Shown in pieces: positions 54,833 to 62,965 of a stretch of DNA of 64,000 bases; the first letter of the stretch is position 1; each line of letters begins with the position of its first letter. Under the pieces are notes generated by a model. The model was not told where the DNA came from, searched no databases, and worked only from the letters and a program-made list of their open reading frames with translations. Position numbers and translations under genes: made by a program. The DNA is from Spirosoma sp. KCTC 42546 (GTDB taxonomy: Bacteria > Bacteroidota > Bacteroidia > Cytophagales > Spirosomataceae). The DNA lies in NCBI RefSeq assembly GCF_006965485.1, contig NZ_CP041360.1, positions 8,226,501-8,290,500 of the forward strand, written 5' to 3'.

Positions 54833-55546
54833 ATGATTGTAAATACTGCACAGCGTACATCCAAAGAAGAATTTTTAGACGATTTTTCGCTGGAAGGTGA
54901 TGAATTACGGGATGCGTTAGACAAAATTGCCACTATTAATCAATGGTTGGGCGGGAATAAAATTACGCTGGATGGATTAAAAAAATTACTAAAAGATCAG
55001 CCAAACGGGAAGGTAATTTCGGTTGTCGACGTAGGTTGTGGAAATGGTGATATGTGTCGGGCAATTGCTGATTTTGGCAAAAAAGAAGGTATTCCGTTTA
55101 AAATTCTGGGCATCGATGCAAATGCCGATGCCATTAATCATGCAAAGGCCTGTTCTGAAGCCTACCCAACAATAACCTATACGTCTGCAAATGTCTTTGG
55201 CGACGAATTCGCTTCGTTGACGTACGATGTCGCCGTATGTACCCTAACGTTACATCATTTCTCCGATAAAGAAATTTTACAACTGATGGGTTTATTAACT
55301 AACAAAGCTACACTTGGTGTAGTTATCAATGACCTACAACGTAGTGCCTTGGCTTACCGTCTTTTTCAGCTTATCTGCGTTGTATTTGGGCTTACTAAAT
55401 TATCTAAAGAAGATGGCCTGACCTCTATTTTGCGTGGCTTTAAAAAGCATGATTTAGAATCATTTTCTAAAGAACTGCAATTAAAAAAATACTGGATTAA
55501 CTGGAGGTGGGCTTTCCGCTATCAATGGATTATCAAAAACCTATGA
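54833..55546 (+). CDS. Class I SAM-dependent methyltransferase, cluster gene 2
   Basis: This 237-residue protein has SAM motif I VVDVGCGNGDMCRAI near residues 64-78, a following acidic strand end (ILGIDANADAI), motif II-like YDVAVCTLTLHHFSD near 126-140 and a C-terminal lipid-facing region rich in Leu and Phe. It would methylate a hydroxyl or carbon of the PKS product. Its stop codon overlaps the PKS start by the four bases ATGA (55543-55546), which implies coupled translation. The gene looks more A+T-rich than the macroglobulin gene upstream. Confidence 0.85.
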   Translation: MIVNTAQRTSKEEFLDDFSLEGDELRDALDKIATINQWLGGNKITLDGLKKLLKDQPNGKVISVVDVGCGNGDMCRAIADFGKKEGIPFKILGIDANADAINHAKACSEAYPTITYTSANVFGDEFASLTYDVAVCTLTLHHFSDKEILQLMGLLTNKATLGVVINDLQRSALAYRLFQLICVVFGLTKLSKEDGLTSILRGFKKHDLESFSKELQLKKYWINWRWAFRYQWIIKNL

Positions 55547-56595
55547 GTGTAAAAATTACAGCAGTAGCAAAAGCATTACCAAAAAATTGGCGTGACACAA
55601 AAGACATTTTACCATTTCTGGAAGTTTGGCTGGCTGATCAGGATACTCGTTTTCAACGAAAAGTAAAAAAGATTTTTGAAAACGCAGCGGTTGATCGGCG
55701 CTATTCAATTATGGGACCAACTGAGGTTTTTGCAAAAACGTCGTTCGCCGAAAAAAACGCGATATATAGTCGAGAGTCTATTAAGTTAGGGGAAGAAGCG
55801 CTTAAAAATGCACTAGCCAAAACAGACTGGAAACTAACCGATATTGATTACCTGATTACGGTAAGTTGTACGGGCATTATGATTCCGTCGTTGGATGCGT
55901 ATCTGATCAATAGACTACAAATGCGGCAGGATGTGGTCCGGCTTCCTGTTACTGAAATGGGCTGTGTAGCTGGTGTATCTGGTATCATCTATGCCAAAAA
56001 TTTTTTAAAGGCAAATCCTGGTAAACGGGCTGCCCTGCTAGCGGTAGAGTCGCCAACAGCGACGTTTCAGCTGGATGATTTTTCGATGGCTAATATTGTT
56101 AGTGCAGCCATTTTTGGGGATGGGGCCGCCTGTGTGTTGCTATCGTCCAATGAAGCAGATAAAGGGCCGGAAGTAATTGCCGAAGATATGTATCATTTTT
56201 ACGATGCCACCCATTTAATGGGATTCGACCTCTCCAATACAGGCCTTCAAATGGTCCTGGATAAGTCGGTGACCGATACGATAGCCGCCCATTTTCCCGA
56301 CATTATTTATCCATTTCTGGCAAAAAACCAGTTGAGTATCGATGAGATATCGCACTTGATATTCCACCCTGGTGGCCGAAAAATTGTGGAGGTTGTGCAG
56401 GAGATTTTTGGCAAAATGGGCAAGAATATTGACGAAACGAAAGAGGTGTTACGCCTGTATGGTAATATGTCGAGCGCTACGGTGCTTTATGTATTGGAGC
56501 GATTTATGGATAAACAGCCCGCCAAAGACACCTACGGGCTCATGTTAAGTTTTGGTCCAGGGTTTTCGGCACAACGCGTTTTACTGAAGTGGTAA
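55543..56595 (+). CDS. Type III polyketide synthase, cluster gene 3
   Basis: The start is the ATG at 55543, in the ATGA overlap with the methyltransferase; the frame is open back to 55507. The 350-residue protein has the full type III PKS triad: Cys141 in TEMGCVAGVSG, His275 in LIFHPGGRK, Asn308 in YGNMSSATVL, plus the C-terminal FGPGFSAQ. The enzyme uses a fatty-acyl starter and malonyl extenders to form alkylresorcinols, alkylpyrones or related rings without an ACP of its own. The first substrate pocket residues cannot be read reliably. The neighbouring ACP and reducing enzymes suggest the starter is delivered as an acyl-ACP, as in Azotobacter ArsB/ArsC, rather than as CoA. Confidence 0.93.
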   Translation: MSVKITAVAKALPKNWRDTKDILPFLEVWLADQDTRFQRKVKKIFENAAVDRRYSIMGPTEVFAKTSFAEKNAIYSRESIKLGEEALKNALAKTDWKLTDIDYLITVSCTGIMIPSLDAYLINRLQMRQDVVRLPVTEMGCVAGVSGIIYAKNFLKANPGKRAALLAVESPTATFQLDDFSMANIVSAAIFGDGAACVLLSSNEADKGPEVIAEDMYHFYDATHLMGFDLSNTGLQMVLDKSVTDTIAAHFPDIIYPFLAKNQLSIDEISHLIFHPGGRKIVEVVQEIFGKMGKNIDETKEVLRLYGNMSSATVLYVLERFMDKQPAKDTYGLMLSFGPGFSAQRVLLKW

Positions 56596-57386
56596 AAGAA
56601 TTTAGCGATAAAAATTATTGGGCCGTTATTTTAGGTGGTAGCCAGGGATTAGGGTTGGCAACAGCACAAAAACTGGCGCGTCATGGTATGAATATGTGTA
56701 TCGTCCACCGCACCCGAAAAGCGGACCTTCCTGCTGTTGAAGCCGAATTTAAGCAACTTGAAGCGGAAGGTGTTTTACTCAGGCAGTACAATGTGGATGC
56801 CACCAATGCTGACAAACGCCGTTTCGTAATCACCGATTTACGTGAGCATTTGGGTACAGATGGAAAAGTAAGAGCCTTAGTCCACAGCATCGCTAAGGGG
56901 AATTTAAAACCGATGATCTCAGATAATAAGCCTCAACTTCAGCATGACGATTTTCAGTTAACAATTGAGGCCATGGCAATTAGTTTATACAACTGGTCGA
57001 AAGACTTATTAACCGCTTCATTATTTGCCACCGACGCACGTATCATTAGTTTCACCAGCGAAGGAAGCACCAAAGCCTGGAAAAACTACGCGGCCGTTTC
57101 GGCAGCCAAAGCAGCTTTGGAAGCTATCTCCCGAAGTATTGCGCTGGAAATGGCCCCTTCGGGTATTCGGGCAAACTGCATTATGGCAGGCGTTACAGAT
57201 ACCGCTTCATTACGCATGATTCCCGGTTACGAATCTTTATTAAGTCATAGCAAACAAAGGAATCCATTTTCCCGATTAACCCAAGCAACCGATGTAGCCA
57301 ATGCAGCGTATCTACTCTGTAAAGATGAAGCGGCCTGGATTAATGGTACCGTGATTCAGGTGAATGGCGGTGAACACCTTCAATAA
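56589..57386 (+). CDS. Enoyl-ACP-reductase-like SDR, cluster gene 4
   Basis: This 265-residue NAD(P)-binding protein overlaps the PKS stop by 7 bases and uses GTG as start. The Rossmann motif is GGSQGLGLATAQKLA near residues 16-30. Active-site spacing is Tyr167-x6-Lys174 (NYAAVSAAK), the FabI/FabL spacing and not the Y-x3-K of ordinary ketoreductases. The segment LVHSIAKGNLKP (near 97-108) also recalls FabI (VHSIxxA). It should reduce the enoyl-ACP formed by the dehydratase. A role as a ketoreductase is less likely but would be important, as no other KR is in the cluster. Confidence 0.82.
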   Translation: MVKEFSDKNYWAVILGGSQGLGLATAQKLARHGMNMCIVHRTRKADLPAVEAEFKQLEAEGVLLRQYNVDATNADKRRFVITDLREHLGTDGKVRALVHSIAKGNLKPMISDNKPQLQHDDFQLTIEAMAISLYNWSKDLLTASLFATDARIISFTSEGSTKAWKNYAAVSAAKAALEAISRSIALEMAPSGIRANCIMAGVTDTASLRMIPGYESLLSHSKQRNPFSRLTQATDVANAAYLLCKDEAAWINGTVIQVNGGEHLQ

Positions 57387-57843
57387 CGATTACCCCTTGC
57401 AGACGTTTAGCCATATCCTCTCAAAGCTACCCTACAGCAAACCCTTTTTGTTTGTGGACAGTCTGTATGCAATCGATGAAAATGGGGTTGAAGGGAGTTA
57501 TACCTTCCCCGCTGATTCGTATTTCTACGAAGGACATTTTGCTGAAAAACCGGTAACGCCCGGTGTTATTCTGACGGAAGTTATGGCCCAGATAGGCGTT
57601 GTTTGCCTGGGTATATTTCTACTGGCAGATACCCACTCCAGCGACATCGAAATAGCCCTTACGTCTACCCAAGTCGACTTTTACAAACCCGTTTTCCCCA
57701 GCGAAACCGTTATTGTACGGTCTACGAAAGACTATTTTCGATTTCATAAGTTGAAGTGTAACATAGAAATGTTCAACACTACTGGAGAGTTAGTTTGCCA
57801 GGGTGCCATTTCAGGTATGATGAAATCGAAAAAGTATGCGTAA
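57364..57843 (+). CDS. FabZ-like 3-hydroxyacyl-ACP dehydratase, cluster gene 5
   Basis: This 159-residue hotdog-fold protein has the FabZ active-site motif YEGHFAEKPVTPGVILTE, with catalytic His58 and Glu72 in the expected register. It overlaps the reductase gene by 23 bases and the ketosynthase gene by 8 bases. It should dehydrate 3-hydroxyacyl-ACP. Its N-terminus (LSKLPYSKPFLFVDSLYAIDENG) and the last strand are normal for the family. Confidence 0.88.
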   Translation: MAVNTFNNDYPLQTFSHILSKLPYSKPFLFVDSLYAIDENGVEGSYTFPADSYFYEGHFAEKPVTPGVILTEVMAQIGVVCLGIFLLADTHSSDIEIALTSTQVDFYKPVFPSETVIVRSTKDYFRFHKLKCNIEMFNTTGELVCQGAISGMMKSKKYA

Positions 57844-59107
57844 TCGAGTCGTTATCACGGGCCTGGGTGTAGTGGCACCAAATGCAGTGGGTGTACCTTC
57901 GTTTTTAGAGGCTATTCAGGCAGGCAAAAGTGGAATTACCTTTCACCAGGAATTAGCCGACCTTAAATTTTCCTGTCAGATTGGAGGCATTCCACCCGTA
58001 ACCGACGCACATAAACATCAGTATTTTTCAGACTTACAGCTTCATCAACTCAACAGTAGTGGTGTTATCTATGGAGTGATTGCTGGCATGGAAGCCTGGC
58101 ATAACGCCGGTTTACCAATAGCCACCCATGAGCCAGACTGGGACTGTGGTATCGTATTCGGAACCGGTATTTTGGGAATCGACAAACTTCGGGAAGCAAT
58201 TTATAAGGTTGATCAGGGCCAGGTCAGGCGATTAGGCAGCACTGCCGTTGTGCAAACCATGACCAGTGGGGTAAGTGCTTACCTAAGTGGAATGTTGGGA
58301 CTCGGCAACCAGATTACAGCAAATTCAGCCGCCTGCGCTACGGGCACCGAAGCCCTTTGGCTCGCCTACGACCGTATCGCAAATGGTCATGCTAAACGAA
58401 TGCTGGCTGGTAGCTGCAATGACCATGGACCTTATATTTGGGGTGGCTTTGATGCCATGCGTGTGCTACCCTATCAATACAACAACTCACCAGAGAAGGC
58501 ATCAAGGCCCTTGAGTGCTACCGCCAGCGGCTTCGTTCCGGCCAGCGGTGCCGGTGCGCTGGTACTGGAATCCCTGGATAGTGCGCTGGCGCGAAAGGCG
58601 ACTATTTATGCCGAAATTGCGGGGGGACACGTCAACTCCGGTGGCCAGCGGGGTGGCGGCTCTATGACAGCCCCTAACCCGAACGCTGTTAAACGCTGTA
58701 TCCAGAAAGCAATGGAACAGGCCAATGTTCAGCCTGAGTCTATTGATGTGATTGACGGCCATTTAACCGCTACAATTAAAGATTCGGCAGAAGTGACCGC
58801 CTGGTGCGAAGCACTGCAACGAAGAGGAGCCGATTTCCCGATTATTAATTCGCTAAAATCCATGGTGGGGCACTGCCTGAGCGCTGCCGGAAGCGTTGAA
58901 TGTGTGGCCGCCGTTTTAGAGTTATATAACGGATTTATTTACCCCTCTATCAATTCCGAAGATACACACCCTGAAATTTCTGCACTTATTGCCCCCGAAC
59001 GAATTCCGCAACATCCTATTCAAAAAGATATTCAAGTCATTGCGAAAGCCAACTTTGGTTTCGGAGACGTGAATGCGTGTGTTATTTTGAAAAAATTTCA
59101 ATCCTAA
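57836..59107 (+). CDS. FabF-like beta-ketoacyl-ACP synthase, cluster gene 6
   Basis: This 423-residue condensing enzyme has the thiolase fold and the KAS II triad: Cys167 in NSAACATGTEA, His309 and His346 (KSMVGHCLSAAGS). Around the first His the motif reads DGHLTATIKDSAE, whereas FabF enzymes have AHGTSTxxND. The His is kept but Gly-Thr is replaced by Leu-Thr. This suggests a specialised substrate rather than primary fatty-acid elongation. No chain-length-factor partner exists. It would extend a starter on the dedicated ACP. Confidence 0.9.
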   Translation: MRNRVVITGLGVVAPNAVGVPSFLEAIQAGKSGITFHQELADLKFSCQIGGIPPVTDAHKHQYFSDLQLHQLNSSGVIYGVIAGMEAWHNAGLPIATHEPDWDCGIVFGTGILGIDKLREAIYKVDQGQVRRLGSTAVVQTMTSGVSAYLSGMLGLGNQITANSAACATGTEALWLAYDRIANGHAKRMLAGSCNDHGPYIWGGFDAMRVLPYQYNNSPEKASRPLSATASGFVPASGAGALVLESLDSALARKATIYAEIAGGHVNSGGQRGGGSMTAPNPNAVKRCIQKAMEQANVQPESIDVIDGHLTATIKDSAEVTAWCEALQRRGADFPIINSLKSMVGHCLSAAGSVECVAAVLELYNGFIYPSINSEDTHPEISALIAPERIPQHPIQKDIQVIAKANFGFGDVNACVILKKFQS

Positions 59108-59114
59108 ACGAGCT

Positions 59115-59372
59115 ATGCAAACGAAAGAAGAGTTAATCAAGACCCTAAAGAAAATTGTAAAGCCATACGTTCAGGATGAGCAGGCGTTTGAGAACGTTAC
59201 CGAGGAAACTGACTTCCTGAAAGACCTGAAAATCAATTCGGCAAACCTGGTCGACATTGCCTTAGACGTAGAAGAAGCGTACGATATAGAGATCGATAAT
59301 GAGTCGATGGAGCGAATGCTCACGGTTGGCGCTGCCGTCGAAATCATTATGAGCAAGCTACAGGAGAAATGA
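59115..59372 (+). CDS. Acyl carrier protein, cluster gene 7
   Basis: This 85-residue acidic helical protein has the phosphopantetheine site at Ser42 in DLKINSANLVDIALDVEEAY. The usual DSL is INSAN here, so it is unlike primary ACPs. Its stop overlaps the next gene by ATGA (59369-59372). The acidic recognition helix (VDIALDVEEAYDIEI) is retained. Confidence 0.9.
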   Translation: MQTKEELIKTLKKIVKPYVQDEQAFENVTEETDFLKDLKINSANLVDIALDVEEAYDIEIDNESMERMLTVGAAVEIIMSKLQEK

Positions 59373-59995
59373 TCGGCAACGATATTGTTGATCTGGCGCA
59401 GGCAAAACGGGAAAGTAACTGGCAACGCAGCGGGTTTCTGAACAAGCTGTTTACTGCCTGCGAACAACAACTAATCCATACAGCCGATGATCCTGAACGT
59501 ATGGTCTGGCTGCTCTGGAGTATGAAAGAAAGTGCGTACAAAATAGGTATGCGTGAAACCGGGAAACGCGTTTTTGCTCCTCTAAAACTAACCTGTCATA
59601 TCAATCTATTGAGTGAGACAACGGCCGAAGGAGTCGTTTTTCAGGAGAAAGCTTACCAGACAAAGTCATCGATTACAACAAACTACATTACAAGCGTAGC
59701 AACGCCTGTAACCAGCTCTCCCGGTTTCCATCAAGCAGTTATTCCACTTGAAAGTGCCATTTATCAAAGCCAGACTATCCGTATTCGAAAAGAAGTAAAG
59801 CAATACTGCACTGATACATTAGCCATTCCAGAAAGCAATAGTTCTATCCATAAAGATCAACAGGGAATTCCTGTATTATGCCTTATCAATACAATAGGAG
59901 AACTACTTACTATACCCATTAGTATAAGCCACCACGGCTATTATGGATCATTTGCTATATGTACCCATAGGCTTCTGCCTATGTATAAATTTTAA
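59369..59995 (+). CDS. 4'-phosphopantetheinyl transferase (AcpS-like), cluster gene 8
   Basis: This 208-residue enzyme has the 4'-PPT signatures GNDIVDL at the N-terminus and WSMKESAYK near residues 50-58 (WxxKExxxK, binding Mg and CoA). It should activate the neighbouring ACP by transferring phosphopantetheine from CoA. The C-terminal residues (CTHRLLPMYKF) are encoded within the left arm of an inverted repeat (59961-60023), so its end may be repeat-derived. It overlaps the ACP gene by 4 bases. Confidence 0.85.
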   Translation: MIGNDIVDLAQAKRESNWQRSGFLNKLFTACEQQLIHTADDPERMVWLLWSMKESAYKIGMRETGKRVFAPLKLTCHINLLSETTAEGVVFQEKAYQTKSSITTNYITSVATPVTSSPGFHQAVIPLESAIYQSQTIRIRKEVKQYCTDTLAIPESNSSIHKDQQGIPVLCLINTIGELLTIPISISHHGYYGSFAICTHRLLPMYKF

Positions 59996-60023
59996 TTAAA
60001 CACGGGCTGAAGCTCATGGGTAC
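59961..60023. repeat. Imperfect inverted repeat at the end of the PPTase gene
   Basis: Bases 59961-59979 (starting GTACCCATAGGCTTCTGCC) and 60005-60023 are reverse complements over 19 bp with about three mismatches. The left arm is inside the PPTase coding region. The element may also act as an end signal for the cluster transcript, but it has no T-tract. Confidence 0.7.
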
Positions 60024-60189
60024 AACTTACATCACCTCTTAAATAGTCATTCTTGGGCATTTCACTCTACAGTCGGCGTAGAATTGCATGCCAACATTTA
60101 CCTTACTTCATCGGTTATAGGTGTTATAATCGCATTGGTACGTTTTTTGGCTTATCTCAATCGCTATTATTAAAAAATGCTACAACGTT

Positions 60190-61623
60190 ATGAAAAGGAA
60201 AATTTGGGTAGTAGGTGCTTTATTGGCCGCTACCGTTAGTCTGTCGTCCTGCGCTTCGTTTGAGAACTGGCTGTACGGCGATTCAAAAAATAGCCGCGAG
60301 GACATCGTTCAGCGGGATCGCACAAGTAACAAACGCGATAGCCGGAATCCACGGGCTAAGAATGAGGATAATGAAGGCAGTGTGTTTAGCCGTCGGAATC
60401 GGGATGATGATCGGATGAGCTTGAATGATAACTCATCAAACGCCTACAGAAATCCGTATAACAGCACGTATCGGTCTGACGATCGGGACGACCGGCCCAG
60501 CCGAATGTCGGGTAGCAGTTCGTACAATAACCGCTATAACGATTATGATAATGACCGTTCTTACGATAGCCGGGATTCGTATAATGATCGGGACAACCGA
60601 AACTCCTACACTGATCGGCGAGACAATCGGGATTCGTACAATAGCCGCTCTGATGACCGGGATAACCGAAACTCTTACAACGATCGGTACGATAATCGTC
60701 GTGACTCCTATAGTAATCGGTACGATGATCGGGATAGCCGAGATTCCTACAACGGTCGGTCAGATAATGACAACTATCGCAACCGCGATGCCTACAACGA
60801 CCGTCGGGATGATGACAGAAACAATAACGACCGGTACGACAATCGAAATTCATCGAACGATCGGTACGACAGCCGGGATAACCGCAACTCCTATTCGAAT
60901 AACGACCGCATGATGTCGGATCGCGATAATCGAGACAATCGGGATAACCAGAACAGTCGGTATAGCGACAGCAGCAATTCGGATCGTCAGTCCAACAACC
61001 GTGATAACCGTTCCAGTTATAACGATCGCCGGGATGACAACCGAAATAATAACGACAGTCGAAACAACGACTATCGCAACGATGATCAGAACAATCGGAA
61101 CAATACTAATCGCTCCGATGACCGCCAAAACGGTAATTATTCTGACAATCGCGATAATCGTCGGAATAATGACGACAGTCAGAACAGCCGCAACAATCAG
61201 GATATGAACGATAATCGGCGGAATAATGATGACAACCGGGATAATCAAAACAATAACGACAACCGGAATGGCCGCCAGGATGATCGAATGGAGAGTCGTA
61301 GCAACGATCAATCCAGTAACCGGGCATCGGACCGCGACCGTCGCGATTTAACAGATCGGATTTCGGCACAGATGGATAAGCTCGACGATCAGATTGACGA
61401 CGCCAAAGCCGATGTAAAAAACGAAAGCCGACGGGATCGTAAAAAACGGGAAGATCGAGTTAAAGATCTGGAAGATAAGCGCCGTCAGTTAGCGGATTCT
61501 TATTATAAAGTACAACGATCCAGTGAGGATGATTTCGACAAAGTGAAAAAAGAAACGAATAAACTTGTTGATGATATTGGCGATACAATTGATAAAGCCG
61601 TTGATAAGGTTGATAAAAAATAA
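60190..61623 (+). CDS. Lipoprotein with very long Asp/Arg/Asn/Ser/Tyr polyampholyte region
   Basis: This 477-residue protein has a lipoprotein signal (GALLAATVSLSSC) and a short ordered segment (FENWLYGD). From about residue 50 to 390 it has almost only Asp, Arg, Asn, Ser and Tyr in short units such as RDNRDSYNSR and DDRDNRNSYND. It ends in a charged helix rich in Lys and Asp (SAQMDKLDDQIDDAKADVKN and DKVKKETNKLVDDIGDTIDK), likely a coiled coil. The repeat DNA is degenerate GAYAAYCGN, so this is translated low complexity with in-frame drift, not a simple slipped repeat. Function is unknown; a disordered periplasmic or surface linker is the plain reading. Confidence 0.8.
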   Translation: MKRKIWVVGALLAATVSLSSCASFENWLYGDSKNSREDIVQRDRTSNKRDSRNPRAKNEDNEGSVFSRRNRDDDRMSLNDNSSNAYRNPYNSTYRSDDRDDRPSRMSGSSSYNNRYNDYDNDRSYDSRDSYNDRDNRNSYTDRRDNRDSYNSRSDDRDNRNSYNDRYDNRRDSYSNRYDDRDSRDSYNGRSDNDNYRNRDAYNDRRDDDRNNNDRYDNRNSSNDRYDSRDNRNSYSNNDRMMSDRDNRDNRDNQNSRYSDSSNSDRQSNNRDNRSSYNDRRDDNRNNNDSRNNDYRNDDQNNRNNTNRSDDRQNGNYSDNRDNRRNNDDSQNSRNNQDMNDNRRNNDDNRDNQNNNDNRNGRQDDRMESRSNDQSSNRASDRDRRDLTDRISAQMDKLDDQIDDAKADVKNESRRDRKKREDRVKDLEDKRRQLADSYYKVQRSSEDDFDKVKKETNKLVDDIGDTIDKAVDKVDKK

Positions 61624-61647
61624 ATTAGTACTCGCCTAGTATACCTG

Positions 61648-61678
61648 AAGGGCTGGTTCAGTGAACCAGCCCTTCTTT
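61648..61678 (+). terminator. Terminator after the polyampholyte lipoprotein
   Basis: AAGGGCTGGTTC (61648-61659) pairs perfectly with 61663-61674 around AGT, followed by CTTTATTT. The T-tract is imperfect. Confidence 0.7.
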
Positions 61679-61725
61679 ATTTGATCAGAATGTAGCAATA
61701 AACGTGAACGGCCTATCTTTGCAGC

Positions 61726-62238
61726 ATGGCACTGATTAAATCTGTTCGGGGTATTGGCCCGGTCTTTGGCGAAAACTGCTGGTTTGCCGAAAACGCTACA
61801 ATCGTGGGCGAGGTAAGCATGGGGCGTGACTGTACGGTCTGGTTCAATGCCGTAATTCGTGGTGATGTCAACTCCATTACCATTGGCGACCGGACCAATA
61901 TTCAGGATGGGGCTGTCATTCATTGCACATACCAAAGATCCAAAACTACTATTGGCAACTATGTATCCGTAGCCCATAACGCGGTTGTGCATGGTTGTAC
62001 GATTGAAGACAATGTGCTAATTGGCATGGGCGCCATCGTTATGGATGGGGCCGTTATTGGCACGGGCAGTATTATTGCCGCTGGCGCTATTGTCACGCAA
62101 AATACGGTCGTGCCACCGGGTTCTATTTACGCGGGAAACCCAGCGCGCTTCCTAAAAGCCGTTTCGCCTGAGCAAGGTGAAGTCTTTGCGCGAACGGCCA
62201 ATAACTACGTCATGTACGCAAGCTGGTTTAAGGAGTAA
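61726..62238 (+). CDS. Gamma-carbonic-anhydrase-like hexapeptide-repeat protein
   Basis: This 170-residue protein is a left-handed beta-helix of hexapeptide repeats (ATIVGEVSMGRDCTVWFNAVIRGD and similar). The metal-site residues of the gamma-CA family appear as RGDVNSITIGDRTNIQDGAVIH (His), VSVAHNAVVHGC (two His). The protein is shorter than true Cam-type enzymes and lacks their acidic loop, as in YrdA/PaaY-like members. These usually bind zinc, with or without carbonic anhydrase activity. A palindromic heptamer array follows immediately. Confidence 0.9.
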   Translation: MALIKSVRGIGPVFGENCWFAENATIVGEVSMGRDCTVWFNAVIRGDVNSITIGDRTNIQDGAVIHCTYQRSKTTIGNYVSVAHNAVVHGCTIEDNVLIGMGAIVMDGAVIGTGSIIAAGAIVTQNTVVPPGSIYAGNPARFLKAVSPEQGEVFARTANNYVMYASWFKE

Positions 62239-62240
62239 AT

Positions 62241-62335
62241 TAGTGGAGTAGGTGGAGTGAGTGCAGTAAGTAAACTCAGTTGCTGTAACCATTTCACGGA
62301 CTCCACCTATTCCACTCACTCCACCTACTCCACTA
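62241..62335. repeat. Perfect 23-bp inverted repeat of GGAGT-type units
   Basis: Bases 62241-62263 (TAGTGGAGTAGGTGGAGTGA and GTG) and 62313-62335 are perfect reverse complements; the units GTGGAGT/AGGTGGAGTGAGTG repeat with 7-base spacing. The loop (62264-62312) is 49 bases. It lies exactly in the gap between two co-directional genes. Confidence 0.8.
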
Positions 62336-62341
62336 AATACC

Positions 62342-62965
62342 ATGGACGATTTTCTGATCTATCTTCGCTTAGGTTTCGATCACATTACAGATCCTCGTGG
62401 GTACGATCATATTTTATTTGTTGTTGCGCTCTGTGCGGTGTATACCCTGCAACAGTGGCGACAGGTATTGATTCTGGTCACGGCATTCACCATCGGCCAT
62501 TCGATTACGCTGGCGCTGGCAACTTTACAACTCATTCATTATAAGACCGATTTGATTGAGTTACTTATCCCCATTACGATTCTGATTACAGCCATCACCA
62601 ATTTCTTTTTTCAGGAGCCTAAATCGAAATCACGATCATCGTCTACACCCCAACTAGCCTATCGCTCCTGGCGATACGGTTTGGCTCTAACGTTTGGGCT
62701 TATCCATGGAATGGGCTTCTCTAACTACCTCCGCAGTTTACTGGGCAAGGAGGCTGATATTATACAGCCTTTACTGGCCTTTAACATCGGACTGGAAATT
62801 GGGCAGTTAGTTATTGTTAGTCTCGTGCTGGCACTGGCCTATGTTCTGATTGGTCTGGGGCGGGTCAGTCGTTTACGCTGGACGCTCATTATATCAGGCA
62901 TGGTAGCGGGCATGGCCCTATCGCTCATAATCAATAATGAGTATTTGAGCGAGTTGTTAAAGTAA
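62342..62965 (+). CDS. HupE/UreJ-family membrane protein
   Basis: This 207-residue protein has about six membrane helices and the family signature GYDHILFVVALCAVY near residues 19-34 followed by AFTIGHSITLALATL near 49-63, whose His residues suggest metal handling. HupE/UreJ-type proteins are associated with nickel transport for hydrogenase or urease, though in many genomes the substrate is unknown. No hydrogenase or urease gene is in the window. It starts 6 bases after the palindrome. Confidence 0.85.
   Translation: MDDFLIYLRLGFDHITDPRGYDHILFVVALCAVYTLQQWRQVLILVTAFTIGHSITLALATLQLIHYKTDLIELLIPITILITAITNFFFQEPKSKSRSSSTPQLAYRSWRYGLALTFGLIHGMGFSNYLRSLLGKEADIIQPLLAFNIGLEIGQLVIVSLVLALAYVLIGLGRVSRLRWTLIISGMVAGMALSLIINNEYLSELLK

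Noticed and set aside
60386..61311. Long antisense frames opposite the polyampholyte lipoprotein
   Set aside because: They are the reverse reading of the GAYAAYCGN repeat and consist of Ile/Val/Thr or Cys/Tyr/His runs; no signal or start supports them.
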